A stretch of DNA of 64,000 nucleotides from Cycas panzhihuaensis (GCA_023213395.1 CM041465.1:246705741-246769740), one strand, 5' to 3'; counted from the stretch's first letter, positions 1 through 13,139 are shown. Notes: generated from the letters alone by a model not told the origin. Translations and numbers: made by a program.

Positions 1-1247
1 GAGTACATTATGGACAAGTGATAAGAGATACGAAGCTTAAACATAGACATTTGATATGAGAATTTACCCTCCTTGCAAGAAAGGGCAAAGGTGAAAGGTT
101 AGTGAACAATCAAAGCAACTTCTCTAGAGACATAAGTAGGCCTACTTGTTTTTGTCATTAGAAATCATGGCTTTATTAGGTCTTTTTAAGACACGATCAT
201 GCTTGTCTTGAAGATCATACCACATTAACTAAGGATCATGGCTCTCATTCGTTTTATTAGCATTAAGATCATATGAGCTAAGCTTTATTATTTATATGTA
301 ACCATGCTCTCATTTCTTCTTGGTTCCATTTAAATAGCCTATAGATAACTTTGTCTATGGATGGTTCAATCATTTTGAAAATTTCACATGAACTACGTGA
401 TGCCTCTAGGAGGTGATTATTAAGCTAGTTCTGAAGGGCATCCTATTTGGTCTAAAAATTGGGCACATGGATGTTGGCAATCCCTAAAATAGCTTATTGC
501 CAATTTTCACAACTATTCATGGTGTCAAAGCTAACTAAGAATAGCACACCTATTCTTGGGGTCAAAACTAGACATCATTATCTTTTCATCTAGGGATGTC
601 TTAGTCAAAATGGCTATGACACCTTTAGCTTTAGTGTGCATGGTAGTGAACTACAAGTAATTAGTCCAAATATAAGATAAGTCAAATCTAAAATTACATT
701 CAATGTAGACACAAAATGTTAATCTTAGTTTTCCATCGTACAATGTTGTATGACTATATGGAAAATGAATTGGTTGACATTTTGATGAATTAAAATGATA
801 TAAAATTCATTGGAAATTGTTGAAATCAATGAGCATATGGTGTGTACCACCTATTCAATTTAGTGAATTTCAACTGTTGGTGCAAAAATCAAGGTTTGAT
901 TTAATTTAATATTTGGCTAACATTTAGGAGGAGTGGGGCTTAACTCGCTATGGGAAAAATATTAGCATTAGGCTATCATGTCAATATTTTCCTATAGTAA
1001 GATGAAATGGTCAACTTAAAGTTTGTATGCCACTTAGTTGCTACATTGATTGTGTATTGTTGGGTGGTCAGCCTTGGTGTGACTTCATCAACCTTGGCAA
1101 AGAATTTTGAGGTAAATCTTAGGACCCAGACCAACCCAAGATAGTTCAAATGATGGTAGGGTAAAGGCCCCTATGGCCTCTCTAAAGGAGATTGTTCAAC
1201 CTGTCATAATTTTTTAGGGAGTGAGCATAGAGTCAATCCATCTCCTT
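1..1247. other. anonymous AT-rich DNA, no gene seen
   Basis: No coding exon, RNA gene or recognisable transposon domain is visible here. A small inverted repeat lies at 948-963 and 982-996 (CTATGGGAAAAATATT facing AATATTTTCCTATAG) and could be a hairpin or a decayed MITE end. The stretch is continuous with 6357 onwards apart from the copia insertion that splits it. Confidence 0.5.
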
Positions 1248-1252
1248 TTAGG

Positions 1253-1611
1253 TGTTAACAGTAATATCTAATTCTAGCTCATTCTTTTCCTTGAATTGAT
1301 TGATGAGCCACATTATGCAGGTTTTTTTTAGAGTTGTATTTCTATTATTGATCTCTCATGTGCAAGAGCATGCATAAGTTGTACCTTGATGTTTTTTTGC
1401 TTTACAACTTTGTTCTTTGCTCACACTTTCATTAATGTGACAGGTGGTCTTATTCTCATCAATTGATTGATGCGTGGAGAGTAGACTGAGCCATTGTATT
1501 CATTTGTGATCTAATGCAGGATTGTTTTTTGTAATCGTTGTGCAATTATGTTTGTGTCATTGCTCTCATTTACTTGTTGAATTTCAGTTTGATTCTCTCA
1601 TATTTCCAACA
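1253..1611 (+). repeat. 5' LTR of Copia-1
   Basis: A 359 bp repeat, TGTTAACAG to TTTCCAACA, aligns along its length with 5980-6351. The pair is clearly diverged by substitutions and small indels, so the insertion is old. Confidence 0.92.
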
Positions 1612-1625
1612 TGGTGTTAGGGCCC
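1612..1625 (+). other. primer-binding site of Copia-1 (tRNA-iMet type)
   Basis: TGGTGTTAGGGCCC follows the LTR end directly. It resembles the plant copia consensus TGGTATCAGAGC with a few changes. Confidence 0.8.
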
Positions 1626-2343
1626 ATCGTTCATTAAGTGGGATTTTTTTGAGTTTCTTTCATACATTCTAGTTTATTAGTTCGATATTGTTGCAATGTA
1701 GATCTCTATTGATGATTCTTATAGCTTTCAAGTGAACTCACATGAGTTTTATCAGTGGAAAGGGTGTCAATTTTATTATAGGGGACTTTAAATCACTTGT
1801 TTTCGCAAATTCTTATTTGTGAGATTGTTGCAAACAATGTAAGGACCATTTGGCACTTATTTTTTCCTTTTGAACGAATTATTTTGGTTTGAACTTCTTT
1901 GAAAAAGCTAGAGAAATTGCACGATCCTTTAAAACCCTTTCTTGCTCTTAATCTGTAAATTTTGGCTTGTTTTTTTTTCTAATCTTTGTTGCAGATGTGT
2001 GAATTAGCTTGATATTTGTCAGAATCATCCTCTAGAAGAAGAAATTTTTTGCACGTTTGAAATTTTTTTGACTTAGTGTATCAAATGTTTTAATTTTTCA
2101 CTTTTCTAATGTTTTTAAGCGAAATTAAATTGCTTTGAAATCTTTTTGAAATCTCTGACTTTTGTTTTAACTCACTAGTCATGTAGTTAGGGCTTTAGAC
2201 TTTTCAGTGATTGCAGCTTCCAACATCATATTTTTTGTTGATCTTTCATTTAAGAAGTTTAAAATTGTAAAAAGACCTTGCAACCATTGAGTCTCTTTAT
2301 AAACTCATGCTTGTAGTCTTCGTCATGTGGATTAATTCTCACC

Positions 2344-3120
2344 ATGTCTAGTGTAAACATTGTTGATTATGTCTTATTGGATGCACACAAACTTGATGGT
2401 GAGAACTATGTAATCTTAAAATTCAAAATTTTTAACATTTTGGCATTGAAAAAGCTAATGAAGATAGTTGAAGGGAAGGAACTAAAACTTGTTGCCTCCA
2501 CTTCAACTGCAATTGGATCAAACCACTCCAATTGTGATCAACAAGGATGTTAAAGATCGGGAAGATCATGATAGAGAAGCATTGGCTATCATTAGGCTTT
2601 CTGTTGCTGATGAATTCATCACTCATCATCAAGGAAAAACTTCATCGAAGGATGCATGAAATCAAGAATGAGACTAGAGTATTGTACCTCAAAAGCTTGT
2701 TTTATTCATACAAGTTGGCTATATCTCCTTGCATTTGCATAAGTTAATGGAGATTAAAGTTCAGTTGATTACAATAGGTGAGAAGTTTGAGAATATGGAG
2801 CTTGTGAGCTTTATTCTTAATAGCCTATACGAAAGCTATCATATCTTTGTAATTGGTTTATGTCTTGCTGAGAGCATTCAATCGTTTACTTTTGAGGAGC
2901 TTGCTAGACTTCTCTTCAATTAGGAGGAGCATATATTGGTAGCAACATTATCATGGCTTTGGCTTCTCAATTTACAAAGAAGCTCCAAATGAATGTTCCT
3001 AAGCAAACTCCACCTCTTTTTCATAATACAAGTGAATCCCATAACATGGATAAAAAAAATATCATATGCTCATATTGTAATAAAAAAAGGTCATCATGAA
3101 AAGAACTACTAGAAGAAGAA
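2344..3120 (+). pseudogene. Copia-1 gag, broken
   Basis: Reading starts at ATG 2344 with MSSVNIVDYVLLDAHKLDGE, typical of the N-terminus of copia Gag (KLDGENY motif). It stops after 69 codons. The Gag core resumes in another frame at 2729-2923, with the family-typical stretches EIKVQLITIGEKFE and FTFEELARLL. A degenerate CCHC knuckle follows at about 3064-3105: reading ICSYCNKK then requires a one-base shift in an A-run, and the last Cys position is Tyr. At least two frameshifts separate the pieces, so no functional Gag is made. Confidence 0.85.
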
Positions 3121-3133
3121 AGTAGTTAACAAG

Positions 3134-5940
3134 TTGAAAAAACTACTATTTTTTTTGCAGATGACAAAAAAATCTGTGTTCAGTGTTGTTTTTGGCACTA
3201 ATGGTACTTGGTACATTGATTCTAGTGCTTCAAACCATATTGATTTTTATAAAGAATATTTCATTGAACTCAAGGAAGGTCATAATCAAACCATTGTTCT
3301 AGGTGACAACAACCAACATAAAGTAGTCAACCAAGGTACAATTGTTCTTGATCAACTTGGCCATAAAATCAAAATCTCTAATGTGCTATATGTATTGTTA
3401 CTCAGACATAACTTGCTTTCTATAAGTTGTGGCTAAATTTAAGTTGAAGTTTAAGTTCAGTGTTATCAAATATGTGATTAAGGATGATGATTTTGTAATA
3501 GCTCAAGGAACTGAAGAGAATGACTTGTATAAATTCTTTGGTGCACCTGAGCATGGTTTTGTTGCAACCGCTTTTGATACTTTATGGCATGATTGTTTTA
3601 GTCACTTGAAGTATCATAGTCGTCAACTGTTGAATAAGTTAAAAATGGTGCATGATTCCCCTCGAGTACAAAAATATGATAAAATGTGTAGTGTATGTGC
3701 ATTTGGGAAACAACATAGAGAAAGATTTGTTAAATCCACTTGGAGGGTTAAAGACAAATTGGAGATAATTTATTTTGATTTGTGTGGACTATTTTAACCA
3801 GTCTCACTTGGAGGCATGAGATATGTCATGACATTCATTGATGACTTCACTAGAGAACTTAGGTTTACTACTTGAGGAATGCATTAGAGGCATTTATGAA
3901 GTTTAAGGAGTTCAAAATTGAAGTTGAAAATTTCTCTGGAAAGAAGATCAAGTTTTTGAGGAGCGATAATAGAGGCGAGTATTTGTTAATTGAATTCATT
4001 TATCACTATCTACAAGGATCATGACATTTGACGATAATTGCTTAACATTCTATACATCACAATAGAATGGTGTGTCTAAGAGGAAGAACCGCACCATTGT
4101 TGAGATGGTGAAATGATGTATGCTATAAGCCAAAGATGTCTCAAATGGTTTTTGGATGAAGCTGTGAATACATCATTTGTGTGCATTTTGAATAGAAAAT
4201 CTTTTGTTTGTAATCTTCAAGTCCTTGGTTGCACTGTTTTTGTTTATGTACCTAATGGAAAGTGGCAAAAGTTTAATGACAAAAGTCATAAGTGTATTCT
4301 TGTTGGGTAGAGTGAATCATCTAAGGCATATTGGCTTTGGGATCCCTTAGAGAGGAAGATGGTAATTAGTAGGGGATGTTTTATTTGATGAGTTTGATGA
4401 GAGAATTGTCTCTATTGTAAATGTTAATGGATAAAAATGAAAAGTGAAATTAAAGAAACGAGTGAAGAAATTCCTACAGATGTTTCATCTTTCTGCGCTC
4501 CTCATAAAAGTTACTCAAATGGTATACTCAAACCACAAAAGATTTCAAAGTTGGTGACACTAACACTAGTGTTGGTGTTGAGACATAGAGCAAGGTCAAT
4601 TTTGCCTTGATGTTTAATGTCTTAAACATTGATGACCTTGAGTCATTTGTTGAAGCTATGGATGCCACTCACTGGAAGTTAGCTATGTAGGAGTATGACT
4701 CTACTCTTAAGAATGACACACATAATTTTATTGAGCTCCCTTTAGGAAAGAAAGCTATTGGTTATAGATAGGTATATAAGGTGAGGTATCAATCTAATGG
4801 TGTGTTATAGATAGATACAAGGTTCGACTTGTGGCTTAGGGATATGCATAGATTGAAGGTGTGGACTGTGAGGAGACCTTTGCACCTATTGCCAAAATGA
4901 CCACTATCTGAATGTTGGTTAATCTTGCATCTCATTTTGGTTGGGAACTCTATCAAATGAATGTTAAGAGTACTTTGTTCCTGGCAATCTTGATGAGGAA
5001 GTTTATATACAATAGCCTGAAAGTTTTGTGCAAGTTGGCAAAGAGCATCTTATATGCAAGTTGAAGTAAGCCTTGTATGGATTTAAATAGGCACTGAGAA
5101 CATGTATTCACGCATTGATGAGTACTTCATCTCTTTTGGGTTCTCTAGATGTGAATCAGATAATAGTTTATACATTAAACATGAGGATGTTGATGATTTC
5201 ATTATCGCTGGTAACAACACTTCTTAGATCAACTATTTCAAGAAGCATCTTTTTGAAGTTTTCGAAATGTCTAATATTGGTCTTATACACTACTATCTTG
5301 GTATGGAATTTTGGTAGAAAGGTGACAACATTTTTGTTTCACAGTCTAAGTATGTTTATAGTCTTTTGAAACATTTTCATATGGAGAATTCAAAGCCAAT
5401 GGCTATCTCGATGAAAGTCAATGGTTACATCTATATGAGGTATGGTCAAGGGCACTATCAAATTTGGACCCTTGTTTTGTTATGGTTGAAGAGTTCAAAG
5501 TGCATGGCTATACCAACTTAGATTGGGTTGGAGATGTTGATGACAAGGAATTTACATTAGGATATGTGTTTGCTTCTAGTTTTGGTATGGTTTCTTGGTG
5601 TAGAAAGAAGCATGCTATTATTTCCTTGTCTTCTACAATAGAGTTTAAGGCAGTGGTTGTAGCTACTTGTGAGACAATCTGGCTGAGGAGATTGCTTGGT
5701 CATTATGAGCTTCTACAGCATGATCCTACAATATTGTTTTGCGACAATCAGGGTGCAACCTAGCTTTCAAAGAGTCTTGTCTTCCACGCTAGGACAAATC
5801 ATGTGGAAGTACATCATTTTATTTGGGAATAGGTGCAGTGTAGAGTAGTTGAGTTGGTTTATTGTCCAACTGAGGATCAACTTGTTGACATTCTCACTAA
5901 GGTTTTGAGTTGTAAGAAGTTTAAGAGGTTGAAAAGGCTC
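3134..5940 (+). pseudogene. Copia-1 pol (protease, integrase, RT, RNase H), broken
   Basis: Protease is marked by WYIDSSASNH near 3210 (the family has D-S/T-G/A). The GAG-pre-integrase block begins at about 3580 with LWHDCFSHLKYHS and the CSVCAFGKQH zinc-binding half. Integrase follows with KFLRSDNRGEY near 3950. RT lies at about 4600-5400: the stretch around 4768 has TAG where the family has Trp before VYK, and TAG replaces Gln in the YGxKQAPR motif near 5085. RNase H lies at about 5464-5940, including NLDWVGDVDDKEFTLGY and ending in a HVEVHHF-like stretch near 5800. Stops and frameshifts in every domain make this a fossil. Confidence 0.88.
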
Positions 5941-5970
5941 TTATTTGTGAAAGATAGTGAATTACACGTT

Positions 5971-5979
5971 ATGGGGGGA
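5971..5979 (+). other. polypurine tract of Copia-1
   Basis: ATGGGGGGA lies directly before the 3' LTR, the usual position of the plus-strand primer. Confidence 0.8.
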
Positions 5980-6351
5980 TGTTAAAAATAATGTTTAATT
6001 CTAGTTCATTCTTTTTTTTGAGTTGGTTGGTGAGCCACATTGGGCAAGTTCTTTCGAGAGTTGTATTTGTATTATTGATTTCTCACATGTAAGAGGATGC
6101 ATGAGTTGTACCTTGATGTTTCCTTGCTTTACAGCATAATTCTTTGCTCGCACTCTCATTAATATGAGGAGTGGTCTTGCTCATATCAATTAATTAAATT
6201 GATTGACTGATGCATGGAGAGTACATTGAGTCATTGTATTCATTTGTAATCTAATGCAAGGTTATTTTTTGTAATTATTGGGCAATTGTGTTTATGTCAT
6301 TGCTCTTATTTACTTACTAAATTTTAGTCTAACTCTCTCATATTTCTATCA
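5980..6351 (+). repeat. 3' LTR of Copia-1
   Basis: A 372 bp partner of 1253-1611. Its last base is directly followed by the TTAGG target-site duplication. Confidence 0.92.
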
Positions 6352-6356
6352 TTAGG

Positions 6357-9029
6357 CATTATCATGATTATTCAAGCCACTTAGAGGTTGAGGCTTTTAT
6401 GGTTTCATCTTAGCATGTATTGTGCAACAACGTGCCTCCACCTTTTCTAGGAATTACCCCTACCTGGCTAAGGGTGGAGATCCCTAAGGGCCTTATTATA
6501 TGTTGTACACAAGGGCTTAGTTCAATAATAACTTAGTTGGAATAATAGTTAGGGTTTGACTCACAAACACCTAGGACGTACCATGGGAACTTTGAGATAG
6601 CATCAAGTTGAAAAACAAGGCTATTCTTTAACACAATTGCTTTAAATTTCTCATGCAAGGCAACATTCACTCCTAGGATATCAGTTGAGTGGAAATGTGT
6701 TTGAAATTAGGGTGCAAATCTGAAGTCTTGCTTATAAACTTTGAAATCAAAATATATCAAATACGACCTAATTAAATTTTTGTTTAATTTTATTGTTTTT
6801 GCTTTTTGTTTTGTGCATGTGTGTGATTTGGCAAACATTATTAACAAAAATAAACATAAAAATACAGATAAACTACAATTCAATCTTCAAACTCCTGTTC
6901 AATTTACCTAAATGCAATCTAATTTTTTCATTTTCCTAGCATGAAATTCCCATTTCATTTTTTCAAAAGGTAAATGCAAATGAAAAATGCAACTTAAACA
7001 CCCTCCACCCATCATTTTTAACATGAAATGTCTCATTTTTATTAAAATATGTGTTTACCTCCTTTTCTTGAATTTTAAACAAAGAAATAAATGAAATAAG
7101 ATATAAAATTAAAGTCTTTCTTAACTTTCAAAGCAAAATATTTGTTTGTTAAAAAGCAATATAGATCCCAACAAGTTTTGAACATATGACCTATTCATGT
7201 AAAGTTCTTTCAAGTTCCTTGGCTAGTCACTAAACCAACACGTAACTTGTTTAAATAATCTTCTTTCATTTTTACTATTCACTTTGTTGTGCAAAAGCAT
7301 GAAGTAGTGGGATGTGGTAAAGGGGGCTTTGAAGCCAAGGCCTCTCTTATCTAAAACTCTTAGCTTCTTCCTTGCCCAACCAACCTACCCTATGATCAAA
7401 TGTTGAATGAGAAATGAAACCTAAAATTACACAATTTTTTAACCTTTCTTTTTATCTTTTATCTTTTTTGTTTTGTTTAAATGCCAAAAGAGATGTTAGG
7501 CTTAGTGGGGTTTGACCTTATAACATATAATTTCAAAGCTTTACAGATACTTGCGCTAGCCATTAAGTTCATTCTAAGTTGTTGAAAACAAATATTTTTC
7601 TATTTTATTTATATTAACTTGTTATGGTTTCACAAAAAGGAATATTTTAATCTAAAGGGATTTTGGCTTTCATGGGAGTAGAACCCTTAACCTATCATGC
7701 TAAATTCTTAATGAAAATACTCACATAACCAACATGCCTAAGTTTTAGCTATTAATTAAAACTTTGTCTTCTATTTGTTTTATGGTTTTGTGATGTAGAT
7801 GGAGAAAATGTGTTTGGGATTAAAAATATGTTTTTCGCAGGTTCTAAACCCTAAATGCCCACTTGCAATGTTTGTATCCCTCTTCTAGTTAAGTTTATTC
7901 ACAAGAAATCATTGATGATGTTTGGATTTCAAAAAGTGGTCATGTTTAGTTCATTTCTTTGGCTTCTTAATTATTGCCTTCTACACTCTAAATTGCCTTT
8001 TACACACTTATACGAGGACCAATTGTGTGAAGTCAACAACAAATATGATAACACTAAGTTAGAGTGGACGAGCTTGTCATGAGGTTGTGATGGTCATATT
8101 CAACAACAAATATGATAACACTAAGTTAGAGTGGACGAGCTTGTCATGAGGTTGTGATGGTCATATGGGTTAGATTAAGTGTTGATAATGAAAGCAATAA
8201 CATGTGAGTGGGAAGCCACAAGACACAAATGTACGTCACTGGGAAAGAAGAACATGTTAAAATCTAGAGACTAAGGCTAATAATCATTGGTACTGGAGAG
8301 GTGAATGAGGAACCCCTAATTGAAGCAATGATGGATGACTGCAATGTGTTGGTAGGTTTGAGACGTTTTGATTTGGGTATCGTGTAGACTTGTTGGGCAT
8401 GCGTAAGAGTAGAGGACATGGCATGACTTGGTGACATTTAAAGAGAGATCATCAATACCAAAGGGTGGAGAAGTGAACTCAATGCATATTGTGATATAAA
8501 TTTAAACTTAATTGACTCAATTATTAAAGAGTTAACTATCAAAATTGCATTCAGAAGGTGTTGAAATTGATGAAACATAGATAAAAGATGGGTTCAATTG
8601 TTAAAGATGTCAAAAATTCAAACATTGAATCATAGGAAAGGGGTAGTTATTAGAATGGCTTGTGGTTCACTTAGTGGAAGAGGATTATGCTTTGATGCTT
8701 TTAAACCATTCACAAATTAGCACAATTCATGATTACATCTGTCGTATGTGATTTATCTACCATATTTTGTGTAAAAATGGCAGTTTAAAGACCAACAAAG
8801 ATTGCATAAATGATCACATAGATGATAGAAGAACTTGTCATTTTGTTTTTTATGGTGCATTGATCATCAATTTTTTTATCTACTAGGATGCAATAGGGAA
8901 TGTCAATTGATGAAAATTGTCATAAACAAAATTGTATTTTGACTAGATGATGCGTGTGGTAGTAGGTTTATAGGGCTTGGATATTAACACATGTTATGTG
9001 ATTGATGGTGACTTGCGAGATAGAAGAAA
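6357..9029. other. anonymous AT-rich DNA, no gene seen
   Basis: No exon, RNA gene or transposon protein motif is recognised. Short open frames (for example at 7855-8082) lack homology-like features. The only structure seen is the tandem duplication at 8033-8166. Confidence 0.5.
8033..8166. repeat. 67 bp tandem duplication
   Basis: The segment starting TCAACAACAAATATGATAAC at 8033 is repeated from 8100 with no visible mismatch. This indicates a recent duplication compared with the decayed surroundings. Confidence 0.9.
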
Positions 9030-9034
9030 GTAGA

Positions 9035-9522
9035 TGTTGACATGGCCAAAAGGCCTATGAAACCCAAGATCTAGGAGATAGATTCACTCTAGTTTTAAAA
9101 AACAAATAATCTAGATTAACAATGAAAGTGAGATTAACGTAAGCAAGATCAAAGCACAAAGAGTGAGAGCGATAACAAATGTGAGGAGTTGGAATTGGTC
9201 CAACCTTCAAATAAATAGCAATTTGATTAGCAAACTGACAGCATAACAATACAACTCCAACTCTATATGAGAACCATGAGAAGGGTTCTCAATATATAGA
9301 GTGAAAGAAGAGACCTAAGGCATTGGATCATGTGTCCTTTTGGGCTCTCAAGTGAGCAAAAGTGCATGGGGGTCCATTTGATCCTTAAGTGACAATGTTG
9401 TGTCATTAGGAAAGTGTGCACTTTATCACTTAAGTGATAAGTCATCCCATAAAGTATAAAAGTATAAATAATACATGAAAAATAAAGTACATAGGTTTAA
9501 CATGTAAACATAAGGTTTAACA
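9035..9522 (-). repeat. 3' LTR of Copia-2
   Basis: A 488 bp repeat highly similar to 16156-16694. It lacks about 46 bp present in the partner at 16455-16500. Short GGA repeats flank the gap in the longer copy, which suggests a slippage deletion here. Confidence 0.93.
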
Positions 9523-9535
9523 CCGCCCCCCCCCC
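9523..9535 (-). other. polypurine tract of Copia-2
   Basis: CCGCCCCCCCCCC on + reads as a G-rich purine run on the minus strand, directly before the 3' LTR. Confidence 0.85.
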
Positions 9536-9555
9536 TTACTGTTTACAATGTTAAG

Positions 9556-12500
9556 TTAGACCCCTAGACCATCTCTAAGTTTTATAAAATTTTTTCTACC
9601 AAGTGGCTTGGTAAAGATATTTGTTGTCTGCTGCTCTGTAGCTCTATACTGGAGGTTGATCTCACCGCTCTGCACATGCTCTTTGATAAAGTGATGATGA
9701 ACCTCAATATGTTTGGTCCTTGCATGAAAAACATGATTCTTGGCCAACTTGAGCACATTTTGATTGTCGCAATATATCCTGGTGGGGTGATCCTGGTTAA
9801 GTCCAAGCTCTCCAAGAATTCGTCGTAGTCAGATAGCTTCACAAGCTGCGCTGACTCCAGCTTTGTACTCTGCTTCGATGGAAGACAAGGTAACATTGGT
9901 TTGCTTTTTGCAACTCTACAAAACAACTGTTGAACCAAGGGTAAACAATAATTCGAGGTTGATCTCCTACTATCCTGGCAACCTGCCCAATTAGAATCTG
10001 AGAATCCTTTTAGAGTGAAGTTCTCATCATGTGCATACTCAAGGCCATACTGCAATGTGCCTTTGATGTATTTGAGTATGCGTTTGGTTGCATTTCAATG
10101 CTTCTGATTGGTTTGAGACATGTATTTAGAACAAATATTCGGGCGAGTGTTGGTGAGATAGATGAGGCTCTCAATCAATTGTCGATTAAGAGTGGGGTCT
10201 GTTGGTTCAACTTCCTCATTGAGAGTAAGTTTTGTTCCCTTCTCTATGGGTGTAGGCGATGGTTTGTAGTCATGCATCCTGAACCGCTGCAAAATGTCCC
10301 AAGAATATTTGGCTTGGGAGATGAAGATATAGTTTGGCTGTTGTCATACTTCAAAGCCTAAGAAATAATGGAGAAGTCCAAGATCTGTCATTTCAAAACT
10401 CCTCTTCAAGTCATCCTGGAGAATCTGTACCATCTTACTGTCATTACCAATGATCACTAAGTCATCAACATACAAGACAATGAAGATAACATGGTCTTTC
10501 CCAACTTTGATGTGCAAGTTAGGATCTGAAGTAGATCAATGATACCTATGTCTCAAAAAGTAATCATTAATCTTTGAGTACCATGCTCTTGGAGCTTGTT
10601 TCAAACCATACAACGCCTTTTTTAGGTGACAAACTAAGTGCTCTTTGCCTTGTACTTTGTAACCAGGAGGTTGTTCCAAGTATACCTCCTCTTGAAGATC
10701 GCCATTGAGAAAGGTGCTCTTCACGTCCATCTGATAAACCGGCCATTTGCATTGAATTGCTAAGGCCAAGATGAGTTTGATGGTGTTTATATTGGCGACA
10801 GGTGCAAAAGTCTCCTCATAATATATGCCTTCTTTATGTTTGAAGCCTTTTGCAACAAGGTGAGCCTTTTGGCACTTAAGTATACCATCAGAATGGAATT
10901 TGGTCTTGTAGACCTATTTGCAATTGATTGCATGCTTGTGTTTAGGCAATTCAACTAAATCCCAAGTTCCATTCTTTTCAATAAAATGGATTTCTTCATC
11001 CATGGCAACCTTCCAATTTTCATTTTTATAAGCCTTCTCAAAAGTTGAAGGTTCATCAACACAAAGCACTTCAGCCATAAGTGCATAATTGGTTTGCTGC
11101 CTATATTTTGATGGACATTTTTCTTCAACAATCTGGCTATCCTGTACTGTTTGAGTATACCATTTGGGCAATTTTTTGATTGATATAACTTGAACCTCAA
11201 GATCTTCTAGTCTAAGTCGTTGATCAGCAGAAGATGTACTAGGATCAAGTGGAGTTGATTTTGATGATGTGGATGGTCCAACATGTGCAGATGATGTGCT
11301 TGGAGTTGAAGATTGAGAGGGAAGGAAAGCCTCAACAATCTCTTTGCCTTTGTCAATAGGAGGTGGATGGATGTTGAATCCAACTCCTTGTGATCTTCTT
11401 TAGCAAAGATTACATCTCTTGAGAGATGCATTTTCTTTCCAATGGGATCATACAACTTGTTGGCTTTGTTATGAATGGCATAACCAACAAAGATGCATTT
11501 TAGACTATGCTTGTCTAATTTAGTTCTTTGTTGATCGGGGATGTGCATATAAGTAGTGCACCCAATAGTCCTCAAATGACTGACAATTGGCTTTTTGCCA
11601 AACCATGCCTCCTCTGGTGTGATGTCGGTGACTACTGATGTTGGATTCCGATTTGCCACATAGGTAGCTATGCAGATTGCCTCTGTCCAGTAAGCTCAGG
11701 GAGTCTCTTTACATGCATCATTTCTTTGGCTTTGTTAGCCAAAGTTCTATTCATCCTTTTAGAGACTCCATTTTGTTGAGGAGTATGAGGAATAGTAAAC
11801 TGTCTCCGAATGCCATTATCCTTGCAGAATTGGGTGAATTCTTTTGAAGTGAATTCACCTCCATTGTTTGACCTTAGAATTTTGATTGAATGGTCAGACT
11901 CGTTCTCCACTTCAAGCTTGAGTTCCTTGAACTTTTGGAATGCTTCAGACTTGTGTTTGATGAAGGAGAAATCATCAATGAAGGAGATGTAATACAAAGC
12001 TCCTCCAAAGGTTGTGGTGGACATAGGTCCACACAAATTCAAATGTATCAACTGCAAAGGATACGATGCACGCCAAACTTTGCCTTTAGGGAAAGGCAAG
12101 CGATGTTGTGTTCCCATTATACATGCTTCACAAAGATATTTTGAGCCATATATCTTTGGAAGCCCATGCACCATATTGTTGTTCACCATCTGCTTGAGAT
12201 TGTCTAAGCTCAAGTGGCCTAGACGTTGATGCCAAAGTTGCATCTTGGACAAAGATTGAGTGACAATGGAACCCGTGTAAGCAGAATCAAGTATTATATT
12301 ATTAACATCCAACTTGTAAAGGCCATGATCTTCATATCCAATAGCCACTACCTGATCATTCTTGTCACTTATTACACATTTCCCATTTTTGAACAAAATG
12401 CTCATTTGTTGCTTGTCTAATTTGCTAACAGATAGCAAACTCTTCTCCATGGAAGGTATGGAATAGGCATTTCCATTAGGAAATGTGGATGAAATATTGG

Positions 12501-13137
12501 AAAGAGAATGAAATGGGGCAATTGTGCTTATGCTAGAAATCTTAACTGACTCATTGTTGTCGGAGGTCACTGATTGCCCTTTTCCTTCCTTGATGTCACA
12601 AAGGAGCTCTTCACTTTCAGTCATGTGTTGAGTAGCCGCTGAGTCAATGATCCAAGTTTGATCAACCTTGGATGTATGATAAGCACAAAATAATTTGTCC
12701 TCATCTGCAAATTGATTGAAGTGGCCTTGATTGCCACCTCTAAAGCCCCCCTTCCTCTTTGACCTCCTTGATAGGTACCTCGATTTGGTCGAGGGGGTTG
12801 CTGTTGTTACTGTTGGAATTGTTGACGTGGTTGCTACATCTACGTCTTTGTTGGCGTGGTTCTTGTTGTTCTTTGTCGTATGTGCTAGAGATTGGCTTGT
12901 TTCTTTTTACAATCAGAAGCGATGTGGCCCACTTTGCCACAATAATAACAGATAACATTGGTCTTTGAAGAACCAATGTTCATGTTCTCAAATTGCTTTG
13001 AGAGTGTTGATTTAGGATTTTGCTTGGCCTTTGATTTGGCCGTGAAAGCTCCTGAAGTGGATGGTTCATCATCATCGTCCTTGATATAAGTCTGCTCCTC
13101 TTGAAGCAACAAGCTTTCAAGTTCATTGAAAGACATT
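9556..13137 (-). pseudogene. Copia-2 pol and Gag C-terminus (zinc knuckle, protease, integrase, RT, RNase H)
   Basis: From high to low coordinates: a CCHC knuckle CYYCGKVGHIASDC (about 12900); protease TWIIDSAATQHM (about 12640, D-S-A-A in place of D-S/T-G); the GAG-pre-integrase LWHQRLGHLS with CEACIMGTQH (about 12100-12230); integrase core with IKILRSNNGGEF and TPQQNGVSKRMNRTL (11700-11900); RT with YQMDVKSTFLNGDLQEEVYL and LYGLKQAPRAWY (10536-10769) and an intact LYVDDLVIIGND box near 10450-10480; RNase H with GFSDSNWAGCQDSRRSTSNY (about 9980-10030) and KTKHIEVHHHF-like end (about 9720). Open segments are 11668-12624 (318 codons), 11207-11659 and 10914-11171, joined only by frameshifts, so no complete polyprotein is made. 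Confidence 0.9.
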
Positions 13138-13139
13138 CT

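Larger units (their letters stand above)
1253..6351 (+). mobile_element. Copia-1: complete but decayed Ty1/copia LTR retrotransposon
   Basis: Two related direct repeats (1253-1611 and 5980-6351) both begin TGTTA and end in CA. They are flanked by an exact 5 bp target-site duplication TTAGG (1248-1252 and 6352-6356). Directly inside the left repeat is a primer-binding site resembling the end of initiator tRNA-Met, and a G-run polypurine tract precedes the right repeat. The internal order is gag, protease, integrase, RT, RNase H, which is the copia order. All reading frames carry stops and frameshifts, so the copy is dead. Many stops stand where the family has Trp or Gln codons, as expected from decay of methylated cytosines. 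Confidence 0.95.

Noticed and set aside
7855-8082. 75-codon open frame on +
   Set aside because: No family features, AT-driven composition, and its end falls in the tandem duplication; it looks like a chance opening.
10029-10361. 110-codon open frame on +
   Set aside because: Antisense shadow of the Copia-2 RT on the minus strand, which has clear motifs.
12731-12968. Leu/Val-rich plus-strand frames resembling membrane segments
   Set aside because: They are the complement of the Asn/Gln-rich Gag linker of Copia-2; the hydrophobic look is an artefact of the opposite strand.
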